A DNA stretch of 64,000 nucleotides from Bordetella sp. LUAb4 (GTDB taxonomy: Bacteria > Pseudomonadota > Gammaproteobacteria > Burkholderiales > Burkholderiaceae_B), in assembly GCF_021325795.1 (NCBI RefSeq), contig NZ_JAHPZX010000001.1:1-64000 (forward strand). Reading direction: 5' to 3'. Position numbers and translations under genes: made by a program. Below the pieces are notes generated by a model, which saw nothing but the letters and a program-made list of their open reading frames with translations, searched no databases and was not told the DNA's origin. Positions 1 through 8,644 of the stretch are shown here, piece by piece. Each line of letters starts with the position of its first letter. The first letter of the stretch is position 1.

Positions 1-1
1 T

Positions 2-49
2 CGCCTTAAAGACAAAAGGAAGGCCGGAAACGTCAAGGCCAAGAACTGA
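2..49 (+). CDS. C-terminal tail of a transposition protein (partial)
   Basis: The window opens inside a reading frame whose last 15 residues are RLKDKRKAGNVKAKN, followed by TGA at 47-49. The basic tail, and the terminal repeats of an IS21-like element directly behind it, suggest the end of an IstB-type helper ATPase. In IS21 elements istB is the last gene before the right end. Too little is visible to prove the family; the call rests on context. Confidence 0.35.
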   Translation, partial: RLKDKRKAGNVKAKN

Positions 50-127
50 TTTTTAGAATGCTGGGGTGGGTCAGATTCACTCCGACGATTCCGACGAAAG
101 TGGGTCAGATTTCAACCGGCGTTGACA
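50..127 (+). mobile_element. Right end of an IS21-like insertion sequence
   Basis: The 12-mer GTGGGTCAGATT occurs at 66-77 and again at 100-111, and the segment ends in GTTGACA at 121-127. Multiple direct repeats inside the terminus and an outer ...CA-3' end are characteristic of IS21 elements. The left end and most of the element lie outside the window. The exact boundary at 127 is inferred from the CA end. Confidence 0.5.
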
Positions 128-391
128 CCTTCGCTACGAATAGCTATCCCAGTGTCACTGGGACGATTGGATCCGTCGCGACCAGGGTAGATGGGTTCAC
201 CGGTTGCTTACGCCGCATCGCTGATCGCCGGCCGCTTAAACAGCACGCGTCAAGGGTGTGTTCGGCAGGCGCTTACTCTCGAAGTAGAGACCAGGATAAG
301 TTGGCTACTAGGGTCGGCATGGCCCCTATGCCGGAGAGTTACGAGCCCACGGGTAGGGCGTGAAACCGTGCGCAGTCGAGCTACTTCAAAG
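128..391. other. Non-coding stretch between IS end and gajB
   Basis: No convincing gene is present. Two inverted repeats are visible: TCCCAGTG-T-CACTGGGA at 147-163, and a 6-bp stem CGGCAT/ATGCCG with a 7-nt loop at 315-333. The second lies downstream of the minus-strand gajB stop, but it has no T run on either side, so it is a weak terminator candidate. Confidence 0.4.
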
Positions 392-1789
392 CTAAAGTCG
401 TGGCCGCTCAAACTGGATGACCGGATCCGGTGAGCAGATGCGGAGAGATCGAGTCGCTCGGGAAATTGCGACGTAGAAGAGCTTGGCGTTCGCGAAGTCT
501 TCAGCAAGGAAATGGCGTGCATCGGGAATAACGACGTGATCGAACTCCAGCCCCTTGAGTAGAAGTGGGGTCGACACGATTCTTCGCGATAGCGTTCTGC
601 CTGTACGGCTCGCCCTCTCACGTACTCGGACTACCGCGTCAAGGAGGGTTGGAGCTCGGCCCGCGGCAAGCTCACCCATTGCTCGCTCGGCGTCTCGCCA
701 TAGTTCGTATCGAAATAGCCTCCATCCTGGAACCCTCTTGCACATTGCAAGTACTTTCGCCGCGGCTGCCGCACCGTTGCCATCGTTCAACCCCAGCGAT
801 ACCTCCCGAAGCTCTTGTCGGGCCGTTTCGATCGCCGGGTCAATGGCGTCACCAACTGCTGATTGCTTGCGATTAAAACACTCTTTGATTAATGACAATA
901 TCGCCTCACGCCGGCCGTCTGGCGGCTCGGCATGATCCCAGCCATTGGCGAAGCCGCGCAGACGGTTAGCTGCGATCTCTTCGATTGCCTGATAGCCGCC
1001 GTTACTGGCTCTAGCCAAGTTGTAGCAAATCGCCTTGCTGCAATGAATGGCGGCAAGCGACCCTTCGATTTCTTCATAACCCTCAAACAGGGCTCTCATG
1101 TCAAAAGCGTCGTCAGTCTGGCGATAGGAGATTCGCTGGTCCCGCAGATCGATGGCTTCCCCCCGCTTCAGTTTCTCCCGGGTCTCAGCCACCCATTCGC
1201 CGAGGGCCGGATTCTTGCCAGCCCAGCGGTGCGGCGTATCTAGCGTACCGGCCAAGGGAAACCTAGTGAGAATTTCCTCGGGCCAACTGAGGGTTGCTCC
1301 AGCAAACTCGAAGATCCCCTGCATCGGGTCACCAAAGATGACGGTGGGGACGATTCCAGAGAGCTGCACTGACAAAAGATGCTGCGAGGCGGGACAGTCC
1401 TGATACTCGTCGATGAAGATCCGATCGTAGGAAGCAGCTATGACATCTCGGACCGCGCGCACTTGCAAAGCTAAACGGACACCTTGATACAGTTGTTCCC
1501 ACTGCGCTGGCGTTTGTGGCAACCCTTTCGGTGGGTTGGCGGCACCGGGAAAGGAGCTTGCATATCTCGTGCACCATCCGGCGATGGTGTCTACCGGCGC
1601 CTTATGTGAGGGCACCCCTAAGCGTTTTAGTCGCGCTCGGATTGCATGCACCCCAGCATGGGTATGAGTAAGAATCAACGACCGCTTAGCCAGTCCTGAC
1701 GCTGCGGCGATGATCTCCGTTTTTCCGTGTCCAGCAGGAGCAACGACCGCCGCATTGCCCAGCTCAAGCAACTGAGCAGGGTTAGGCAT
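392..1789 (-). CDS. gajB: Gabija protein GajB, UvrD/Rep-like helicase
   Basis: This is a superfamily 1 helicase of 465 residues. Walker A is APAGHGKTE at about 17-25, Walker B is DEYQD at 127-131, a GDPMQ motif follows at about 153-157, and a YVAISRA motif VI lies near the C terminus. The ATG at 1789 is preferred over an upstream in-frame start. It overlaps the gajA stop by 8 bases (translational coupling) and leaves only a few residues before the Walker A strand. Length and order after gajA match Gabija, where GajB works with the GajA nuclease to abort phage infection; it is proposed to sense nucleotides or DNA ends. No frameshift is seen and the P-loop, DExQD and motif VI are intact, so it should be functional. 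Confidence 0.85.
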   Translation of the reverse strand: MPNPAQLLELGNAAVVAPAGHGKTEIIAAASGLAKRSLILTHTHAGVHAIRARLKRLGVPSHKAPVDTIAGWCTRYASSFPGAANPPKGLPQTPAQWEQLYQGVRLALQVRAVRDVIAASYDRIFIDEYQDCPASQHLLSVQLSGIVPTVIFGDPMQGIFEFAGATLSWPEEILTRFPLAGTLDTPHRWAGKNPALGEWVAETREKLKRGEAIDLRDQRISYRQTDDAFDMRALFEGYEEIEGSLAAIHCSKAICYNLARASNGGYQAIEEIAANRLRGFANGWDHAEPPDGRREAILSLIKECFNRKQSAVGDAIDPAIETARQELREVSLGLNDGNGAAAAAKVLAMCKRVPGWRLFRYELWRDAERAMGELAAGRAPTLLDAVVRVRERASRTGRTLSRRIVSTPLLLKGLEFDHVVIPDARHFLAEDFANAKLFYVAISRATRSLRICSPDPVIQFERPRL

Positions 1790-3509
1790 ACAGCCACGCC
1801 TCCACCTGGGCCAACGTAGCAGCGAGTGTGGATCGAGGGTTGCTGCGCGTAATACTCCACACAAGAGGAGCTAACCCGCGACCGACACGTAGATCTTTGA
1901 ACCATTTTCTATCGGAGGCCACCATAGCTACGACGCCTGCGAGTTCATTGTCATCCAGGGCCGAGTCGAGCGCCCAAATGGGGAAGGGTTCTCGCAAAGT
2001 TGCGATGGTAAGGTCAGTCAACTTGGGAAGGAGTTGGTCATTGATGGAGTCTTCACCTTTTTCCGCCCGCGCATAGACCAGGAGTTCCTGCATTTGAGCG
2101 GGGGTTGCTGCGCCCATGATTGCTTGTTCGGTGTTGATCTCTCCGTCGTACTGAAAGATAGGAACTCGCGCGTCGTTTAGTTGCCCGATCGTCGCCGGGG
2201 CAATGGCCTGATCCGAGTCTCGATACAAGGCTACGGCGTACCCCAATTTCGCCAAGATGAGAGCCAGGGTCGGAGCTTCGTCGCCGTTTCCATCCGCAAT
2301 CGCTGCCCCTTGTTGCTCAATGGGCTTGCCGGCGTGGAGAGGTGGCCACTTTTCCCTCAGGCCGAGCAGAAGCCCCAGTTCCGTGTATCCCTCAGTCAGC
2401 AGAATTCGACGAGCGAAAAGGGCCCGCGGAAAGAACTTCAGGAGTTTCTTGACCGTGATCGGAACCTCAGGCTGGGCGATGGTTATATTGCGTGCAGGGT
2501 ACTCGATTTGGACCACATGGATACTTGCTGCATCGACTTCGCCTAAAGCGACATCGGAGTGCGTCGTCATCAAAACCTGACCGACCGGTTGGCCAGTCTC
2601 GATTGCCGCCGCCGCATCTGCTTTGAGCTGTGATATTGCTCCGATGATGCGATGCGGTTCGAGGCCGTGCTCGATCTCGTCCACTAACACGATCGCTCCC
2701 TCGCTAATGGCCGATTTCTGAATGGCTAGCGTAGCAAGCCGCCTCGTTCCCAAACCAGCAAGCCTGAGCGGCACGCTCCCATCATGCAGGGCTACGGAGC
2801 CAGAGGTTAAACCCGCCCGACCAAGCTCCAATCCCGGTCCATAAGCTCCAGCCACGTAGGCGCCCATGCCTTTCGCAAATCCCTCGGCTAGCCGAGCTGC
2901 GTCAGCGAACGATTCTATTCCACCGAGGTTCGCGCTAGCGCGAGCAATTCTGTACGCCTCCGCCAATCTAGTTGCCGCTTCGCTCGTATCCCCGGCAAGC
3001 CTTGCGAGTACAGATCCTTGGCCCCAGGCGAGATGCCTAGCATCGTCACCGGCGAGTCTTAAAAGTCCGAAGAGCGCGCGGTCTCGATTAGAAAGTGTGC
3101 GTGGATCTTCGAACCGCTCACAGATCAGTTGCCAGACCGGTTCCATCGTTGCGTCCACGGTAAGACGTACGGTTAACACAGGTTCATCGTCATCTTCTGG
3201 CTCGTCTCGGACGCAACTCTCTGCGGTCCAGCCCCTGATGTAAAGACCAAGCCTGTCGTCTGATTTCAGGGTTCTTGACAGCTCACCGACGGTGACCTCG
3301 ACCTGGATGCTCTGTGTCGTATCGCAAGCAAAAAAATCGGACTCGCTGAACGAGAACCATCGGGATGAAAGGGCCGCTTCAGCAGCATCTAATAACGTGG
3401 ATTTACCGGCGTCACCCGCACCAATTAGGCAGCAGAACGTGTGTCCTGGCTTCCAGTCCAGCGTTGAGATCCCTCGAAAATTGGAAACCTGAATCTGGCG
3501 AATTTGCAT
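1782..3509 (-). CDS. gajA: Gabija protein GajA, OLD-family ATPase-TOPRIM nuclease
   Basis: The protein has 575 residues, the usual GajA size. The N-terminal ABC-type ATPase shows Walker A GAGDAGKST (30-38), an OLD-type signature LGTRRL (253-258), Walker B IVLVDEIE (273-280) and the H-loop TTHS (315-318). The C-terminal TOPRIM domain has the acidic triad expected for metal-dependent cleavage: E373 in LTEGYTE and D431/D433 in YRDSDQ. In described Gabija systems GajA forms a multimer that nicks DNA, is held inactive by nucleotides, and fires on phage-induced nucleotide depletion with GajB. It is the first gene of a two-gene minus-strand operon. Base composition is lower in GC than the chromosome at right, consistent with acquisition as part of the island. 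Confidence 0.88.
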   Translation of the reverse strand: MQIRQIQVSNFRGISTLDWKPGHTFCCLIGAGDAGKSTLLDAAEAALSSRWFSFSESDFFACDTTQSIQVEVTVGELSRTLKSDDRLGLYIRGWTAESCVRDEPEDDDEPVLTVRLTVDATMEPVWQLICERFEDPRTLSNRDRALFGLLRLAGDDARHLAWGQGSVLARLAGDTSEAATRLAEAYRIARASANLGGIESFADAARLAEGFAKGMGAYVAGAYGPGLELGRAGLTSGSVALHDGSVPLRLAGLGTRRLATLAIQKSAISEGAIVLVDEIEHGLEPHRIIGAISQLKADAAAAIETGQPVGQVLMTTHSDVALGEVDAASIHVVQIEYPARNITIAQPEVPITVKKLLKFFPRALFARRILLTEGYTELGLLLGLREKWPPLHAGKPIEQQGAAIADGNGDEAPTLALILAKLGYAVALYRDSDQAIAPATIGQLNDARVPIFQYDGEINTEQAIMGAATPAQMQELLVYARAEKGEDSINDQLLPKLTDLTIATLREPFPIWALDSALDDNELAGVVAMVASDRKWFKDLRVGRGLAPLVWSITRSNPRSTLAATLAQVEAWLYA

Positions 3510-3635
3510 ACACGTTACTTCGTTCGATAGTTCGCTAATCGGGAAGGCGCAAATTGAGCCCCAGTATAGTAGCCTGAGGTGCTCGCTTTGATGTCAAATG
3601 CTAAAGGGCCGATTTCCCATAAAGAGGAAGGCGTT
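3510..3635 (+). promoter_or_regulatory. Divergent promoter region gajA / coiA-like
   Basis: This 126-base gap separates the divergent gajA and CoiA-like genes. A TATAGT at 3565-3570 is a plausible plus-strand -10 box, although no good -35 is seen 17 bases upstream. A strong Shine-Dalgarno-like AGAGGAAGG at about 3623-3631 fixes the start of the downstream gene at 3636. Confidence 0.3.
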
Positions 3636-4463
3636 ATGCAATACGCAATGGTAGGGAATGAGCGAAGAGAAGCATATTTCGGTGGGCGAGGGTCTTGCCC
3701 GGTTTGCCAGCGATCAGTGCTCGCGAAGTGTGGCCCACGAGTGTTGCATCACTGGGCTCACACAGCTCGCCATAACTGTGATCCATGGTGGGAAAATGAG
3801 ACGCAATGGCACCGGGATTGGAAAAGCCTGTTCCCTCCCGAGTGGCGTGAAATTTCTCTTCAAGCCTCAGATGGAGAGATTCACCGAGCAGACCTGAGGA
3901 CCGCCAACGGAGTCGTGGTCGAATTCCAGCATTCCAGCATCACGGACGCCGAGCGAGTTTCCCGCGAGCTGTTTTATCAGAACATGGTCTGGGTAATCGA
4001 CGGCAGCAAGTTCCAGAAGAACTTTGACATCTATCACCGGTTACCCCATCCGGCCTCGGACATAGCGCAGGACATCGTCTGGGCCAAAGCGACTAGGGGG
4101 AAAAAGGGCGCTGCGACCGGCTTCTTCTTTCAAATGGTCGATCCGTACCAGACGGACCCATCGGTGTCCAAGCATGAGCGGGCGAAGCTGGGCGGATGGA
4201 TACATAGCATTAGAGAAGTCGAGCGCGAGCTTGAGCAGGCTTACCGCGGTCACCATCAATACGATTGGGTTCGTCCTCATCGGACCTGGCTAGACGCTAA
4301 GACGCCAGTCTATATCGACATAGGAGAGGCAGGTCTTGCCAAGCTAGCCATCTATGACGAGTCAGGCTTACCGTGCGTTCAGCTAATTTCGAAGGATGAC
4401 TTCGTGGCAGCAGTTTCGTCTACTTCTCATGCAGAAAAATTGAATTTTCGGACGTGGCCCTGA
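3636..4463 (+). CDS. CoiA-like nuclease, defence-island type
   Basis: The 275-residue protein resembles the CoiA family named after a competence protein. The N terminus has a zinc-binding look (CPVC at 21-24, HHWAH at 38-42, C48). A restriction-endonuclease-like core follows, with D86 in HRADLRT and EFQHS at 97-101, a D...ExQ version of the PD-(D/E)xK site. The ATG at 3636 is chosen because of the AGAGGAAGG ribosome site just upstream and because relatives start MQYA; an ATG at 3591 or a start at 3579 would only add an unconserved tail. It sits between Gabija and an FRG-domain gene on the opposite strand to Gabija. A DNA-degrading defence role is inferred from context; a role in transformation is possible but unsupported here. 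Confidence 0.7.
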   Translation: MQYAMVGNERREAYFGGRGSCPVCQRSVLAKCGPRVLHHWAHTARHNCDPWWENETQWHRDWKSLFPPEWREISLQASDGEIHRADLRTANGVVVEFQHSSITDAERVSRELFYQNMVWVIDGSKFQKNFDIYHRLPHPASDIAQDIVWAKATRGKKGAATGFFFQMVDPYQTDPSVSKHERAKLGGWIHSIREVERELEQAYRGHHQYDWVRPHRTWLDAKTPVYIDIGEAGLAKLAIYDESGLPCVQLISKDDFVAAVSSTSHAEKLNFRTWP

Positions 4464-4723
4464 AAGCGTGGATCGCACCTGCGCACAGGGCAAATTTTGG
4501 GGCATCGCCCTATCACGGCTCGGCATGCCCCTCCCGAATAGTACATGTGCCCTCTTCTCTCAACCGCATTGTCAGAGTGTTAGTGTTGATAGGAAGAAAA
4601 TCCCGACCACTCGTTAGTGGATTAATATCTTTTGCTCCCGACGGCGACGGCCGACAAGCAGTTCAAATCTCGAGCTGCAACGCGTGGTGATTCGGCCGGT
4701 TCATTCATAAGTGAGCTACAAAG

Positions 4724-6025
4724 ATGTTCAATTTCCTCGTAACTGGAGCGTCTGACGCTTGGGCAGCCCCCGGGTATACATATCCCCGTAGCAGATTCCT
4801 TGAATATACAGAAGGCGATGTTGCGGACAGCTTTCGAGAGCTCGATTCTCCACAGATACAAGCTTTGTTGCAGATGCCCTGCCTCTTTGCATACGAAGGA
4901 ACTGACGAACCAGTGCGTATTGGTCGATTAACGAGAATCAAGCATCGGAATAACAATCAAGACCTCTACATTGAGTACGAGTTCGATGATGAAATCGGCT
5001 TGCTCTCCTATGCCTCGATATATCCACTCCACGGCGCCCTTGACATCCGTAACTGGGAGATGAACCGTACCCACTGGGCCATCAAGGACGAAGATCTTTT
5101 CGAAGTTCTAACTAAGGCTGGGATGATTCGGGCCAGGGCAGATGCGCCGAAAATCGATCGTTCCGATTTGCCGGCGCCCACAGCGCCCGAGGAGCAGGCA
5201 GAGAGCGTCGGCACCTTCGTGGAGACGATATTGCGACTGAGTGATGCGAAGAGTGAAGTCTTCTATCGTGGGCATTCCAAACGGAAAGGCTATTTGCTCG
5301 AACCCTCCTTACTCAGAAAGGACAAAAAGGGCAACGTCATTTACCTCACGAACGAAGATGTCATGTACCGCGAATTGCTGATATCCAACTCTGGGGATTT
5401 TCGGGATGACGTTTACACTTTAGATCGACTGGTGCGAGCACAGCACTATTCTCTGCCGACACGATTGCTCGATATCACCTCCAACCCGTTAATTGGACTC
5501 TACTTCGCGTGCATCTCAAATCTTGAGGAGGACGGCGAAGTCATCATGTTTTCCATGGCGTCGAGCCGAATCAAATATTTCGACTCCGATACGGCCAGTT
5601 GTATAGCAAATATAGCTCGCCTGTCTCAAGAGGATAAGAAAAGCATCGATTACTCGAGCATGGACATCCGAAAGTTCAACCAGCAGCCCGCAGTAAAGCG
5701 ATTGCTTCACTTTATCAAGGAGGAAAAACCTTACTTTGAAGGTCGAATCAGACCCGCAGACATGCGATCCGTCATATGCGTTAAGGGCAAGCACACCAAC
5801 AGCCGCATCTCCTTCCAGTCCGGCGCGTTTCTTATGTTTGGACATGACGCCACACTACCGGAAGAAGGAAGTGATGATCTGAAGGTGTTGCGTATTGGCA
5901 TTAGCAATAAGGCCGAGATCTTGTCTCAGCTCGACCGCCTGAACATCAATGAGCGAACGGTGTACCCAAATATCGACAATTCGGCAAAGTACATAGCAAA
6001 GCGCTTTGCCTTGAAAGCTGATTGA
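4724..6025 (+). CDS. FRG-domain protein with separate N-terminal module
   Basis: The 433-residue protein has two parts. Residues 1-135 form an unnamed module containing RFLEYT (24-29), FAYEG (55-59) and NWEMNRTHWAIKDEDLF (110-126). Residues about 160-420 form an FRG domain, recognised by VFYRGHS (179-185), RAQHYSLPTRLLDIT (238-252) and NPLIGLYFA (254-262). FRG proteins are common in phage-defence islands, but their biochemical activity is not settled; the arginine- and histidine-rich conserved core suggests nucleotide or nucleic acid chemistry. The gene follows the CoiA-like gene on the same strand after a 260-base gap with no gene. The stretch is AT-richer than the chromosome downstream. The domain call is confident, the function is not. 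Confidence 0.72.
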   Translation: MFNFLVTGASDAWAAPGYTYPRSRFLEYTEGDVADSFRELDSPQIQALLQMPCLFAYEGTDEPVRIGRLTRIKHRNNNQDLYIEYEFDDEIGLLSYASIYPLHGALDIRNWEMNRTHWAIKDEDLFEVLTKAGMIRARADAPKIDRSDLPAPTAPEEQAESVGTFVETILRLSDAKSEVFYRGHSKRKGYLLEPSLLRKDKKGNVIYLTNEDVMYRELLISNSGDFRDDVYTLDRLVRAQHYSLPTRLLDITSNPLIGLYFACISNLEEDGEVIMFSMASSRIKYFDSDTASCIANIARLSQEDKKSIDYSSMDIRKFNQQPAVKRLLHFIKEEKPYFEGRIRPADMRSVICVKGKHTNSRISFQSGAFLMFGHDATLPEEGSDDLKVLRIGISNKAEILSQLDRLNINERTVYPNIDNSAKYIAKRFALKAD

Positions 6026-6475
6026 ATCACTGCTCATCAGCCAGATCACATCTGTCTAAGATCCGCCCACACTGGCGGTTCCGTGCCATTCGAGTATGAA
6101 GCCTCCATGTCTCGGCTGCGTGGCGAGCCAAGCTCAGAGCGAGTCTTAGCTTCGACCCGTTCACACGCAGGGGAGCGGGCGACATTGATGTACAGCACCG
6201 AGAATGCCTCCCCGTCCAATAGAAGGGGCCTGAGCGTCGAACGCGAGTGCAGCGCGAGGGGTGGCACCCCAAAACGTGCACCTGGTTGTATGTTTGTGGG
6301 ACGGGAGACAGTGCTTATGTTTCAATGCATTAGATCTGGTCTGGCATTGCAGTGATTGCTGAAGTCCTAATATAAGGGTTCGAATCGTGTAGGGCGGGCC
6401 ACCCGTTTCTGGGCTTGTCTACAGTGGCGTGGTATGACGCGCCGCAGCACGACATGGACGCCGCTATCGGCCAGA
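6026..6475. other. Island edge without recognisable genes
   Basis: The 450 bases between the FRG gene and the DUF72 gene hold only short frames with no recognisable protein. Composition changes from AT-richer island DNA to high-GC chromosome across this stretch. It contains the tRNA-like sequence annotated separately, which may mark the right border of the island. Confidence 0.5.
6376..6404 (+). other. tRNA 3'-end-like sequence, possible attachment site
   Basis: GGGTTCGAATC at 6376-6386 matches the T-loop core shared by most tRNAs, and GGGCGGGCCACC follows at the distance of an acceptor arm. The flanking stem bases do not pair well and no full cloverleaf is present, so this is not a working tRNA. 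Integrated islands often leave such 3' tRNA fragments at their border. The position at the island/chromosome transition fits, but no integrase gene is in view. Confidence 0.25.
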
Positions 6476-7261
6476 TCATATCGGCCCGTGATACGTTGAG
6501 ACTGACCGCATAAGCGCCAATGCATTGGGGATGGCGGCCCCGCGCGCGGTGTTATCGAAGATGCACCACACCGCCCTGCTCTCGTCCAAGGCCTCGCGTA
6601 TGCGCGCCGCCACCGCTGCGATGAATGCTTCATCGTAGGCCGAGTAATACATATCGGGCGCGCCGTGCAGGCGTATATAAAGCATGGCCGGATCGCCCAA
6701 GGGTTCCGCCCCGGCCACGGGCGACGGATGCGCGCGCACGCAGGCCACGCCGGCGTCACGCAATACGGCCGCGCCCTGCGGCGTGAACCAGCTGGAATGG
6801 CGCGGCTCGCACGCGGCCGGCACGGATGTACATCTCCGCAGCACGGAAAAAAAGCGCCTGGCCTGCCGCGCTTCCAGCGCAAGACTGGGCGGCAGCTGGA
6901 TCAGAATGCAGCCCAGCTTGTCCTCCAGGGCCGCCACCTCGTCCAGGAAGGGGCGCAGCGCCTCCTCCGGTTGTTGCAAGCGCGAGTCGTGGGTAATTGT
7001 TCGAGGCAGCTTGACGCTGAAGCGGAACGTATCCGGCACGCTCGCCGCCCAACGGGCGTAGGTCTTCACCTGATGCGAACGATAGAAAGAAGAGTTGATC
7101 TCGACGCAGGGAAACACCCGCGCGTATCGCTCCAGATGGCTGCCTTCGGACGCAAAGGAACTGCTGTCCTGCGATGACAGCGACCAGCCCGCGCAGCCCA
7201 CCAGCGCGGACGGCGATGCTGCCGGGAAACGGTTTGGATCATTCGGATCAGGACGGCTCAT
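6476..7261 (-). CDS. DUF72 family protein (YecE-like)
   Basis: The 261-residue protein shows DUF72 hallmarks: an early VGCAGWS strand, EINSSFYR, a TFRFSVKLPRTITHD segment, ILIQLPPSL, CEPRHSSW and a late YIRLHG. The fold is TIM-barrel-like; the biochemical role of DUF72 is not established. The ATG at 7261 is preferred; an in-frame TTG at 7342 would add 27 poorly conserved residues. Neither start has a good ribosome site. It is the first gene of the ordinary chromosome to the right of the defence island. Confidence 0.75.
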   Translation of the reverse strand: MSRPDPNDPNRFPAASPSALVGCAGWSLSSQDSSSFASEGSHLERYARVFPCVEINSSFYRSHQVKTYARWAASVPDTFRFSVKLPRTITHDSRLQQPEEALRPFLDEVAALEDKLGCILIQLPPSLALEARQARRFFSVLRRCTSVPAACEPRHSSWFTPQGAAVLRDAGVACVRAHPSPVAGAEPLGDPAMLYIRLHGAPDMYYSAYDEAFIAAVAARIREALDESRAVWCIFDNTARGAAIPNALALMRSVSTYHGPI

Positions 7262-7453
7262 CAGGCATACGAGACATGAGACAGGTATGCGCGGAGGGCA
7301 TGTATCGTTCCCGCGGACCGCCGACGCTGATATGTCCGACAACGAGAGCGCAGCCTGCGCCGAGGCTAGCCCCGGGCCTGGCTCATGTCGCGGACGTGCC
7401 GCTAACGCCGGGACTCATGCCAGAGGACGCGCCCCCGGCAATGACATTCCACG

Positions 7454-8485
7454 CTACGCGGGCTTGATATTGCGATCGCGGATAACGCGCCCCCACATCG
7501 CCGACTCGCGGGCGATCTCGTCGGCGAGCTCCTGCCGGCTACCCGGGGCCGGTGGCAGGCCGTGCTTGTCCAGCGAGGCCACCACGTCCGGTGACTTCAG
7601 CACCTTGACCAGCGCCGCGTTCCAGGCGTCGAGCACCGCCACGGGCACTTTGGAAGACGCCACGAAGGCGTACCAATTCGTCGCGTTGTAGCCAGGATAG
7701 GTCTCGGCAATCGTTGGCAGATTGGGCAAGGCCGCCATGCGCTTCAGGCCGGTGGTCGCCAGCGGCACCAGCTTGCCGGCATCGATGCCCGGCTGGGCCG
7801 TAGCCAACGTGGAGAAATACGCGGCCACGCGTCCGCCCATCAGATCCTGGAAGGCAGGCGCCCCGCCCTTGTAGGGGATATGCACGATATCCACCTTCGC
7901 CATATCGATCAGCAGCTCACCCGCCATATGCGACGCCGACCCGTGGCCGGTGGAAGCAAAATCAACCTTGCCCGGATTGGCCTTGGCATAGGCCATGAAC
8001 TCGGCGAACGTCTTCACGGGCACGCCGCTGTTCACGACCAGCACATTGGGAAAGTTCACACCCATGGTGATGGGCGCCAGATCCTTCACCGGATCGTACT
8101 GCAGCGGCATGAAGTGCGGCGCGATCGCCAAAGGACCGACCGAGCCGAACAGAATGCTGCTGCCATCGGTGGGGCTTTGATGGGCGGCGTACTGGTGGGC
8201 GATATTGCCGCCCGCGCCGGGCTTGTTCTCGACCACCACGGAAATACCGAGGTCGTCGGAAAGCTTCTTGGCGATGATGCGCGCCGCGGCATCCGACGCG
8301 CCTCCGGCGGCGAAGCCGACCACGATGGTGGCGGTCTTGAACGGCGGAAAAGCCGGGGCTTGGGTCGGGTTCCGGGCTTGGGATTGACGCTGGTTTTGAG
8401 CCGAGGCTTGCGCCCGGGCAAGGACTGGGGTCATGGCCATTGCGACCATCCCCAGGCCAGATGACAGGAACTGGCGTTTCTTCAT
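7454..8485 (-). CDS. Bug-family periplasmic solute receptor
   Basis: The 343-residue protein belongs to the TctC/Bug family of extracytoplasmic receptors, which are strongly expanded in Bordetella relatives and usually bind small carboxylates. It has a twin-lysine signal peptide with a hydrophobic stretch ending ALARAQA-like, then the family core VGFAAGGASDAAARI, VVENKPGAGGNIA, and a PYKGGAPA segment. The start at 8485 is fixed by GGAGGAG a few bases upstream; a longer frame to 8563 lacks this. No tctA/tctB membrane genes are adjacent, as is typical for orphan Bug proteins. The ligand is unknown. It lies 159 bases downstream of livF and may be read from the liv operon. Confidence 0.85.
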   Translation of the reverse strand: MKKRQFLSSGLGMVAMAMTPVLARAQASAQNQRQSQARNPTQAPAFPPFKTATIVVGFAAGGASDAAARIIAKKLSDDLGISVVVENKPGAGGNIAHQYAAHQSPTDGSSILFGSVGPLAIAPHFMPLQYDPVKDLAPITMGVNFPNVLVVNSGVPVKTFAEFMAYAKANPGKVDFASTGHGSASHMAGELLIDMAKVDIVHIPYKGGAPAFQDLMGGRVAAYFSTLATAQPGIDAGKLVPLATTGLKRMAALPNLPTIAETYPGYNATNWYAFVASSKVPVAVLDAWNAALVKVLKSPDVVASLDKHGLPPAPGSRQELADEIARESAMWGRVIRDRNIKPA

Positions 8486-8644
8486 TTTTATGTCTCCTCC
8501 ACGAGAGCAGCCAGTAAACCACGTTTGTGGTCTCGTCAAACTGCCTGCTGGAGCGGGGAACACTGCCGCTGAGCTGGTCGGCAGCCGCCGGTCAAACGCC
8601 CAATCTCCCCGCCTGGTGCCGTCGGGCGCTACCTCTACCTGTTT

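Noticed and set aside
6027-6281. Minus-strand frame after the FRG gene that superficially looks like a transposase remnant
   Set aside because: No motif supports any transposase family; composition is compatible with random frame.
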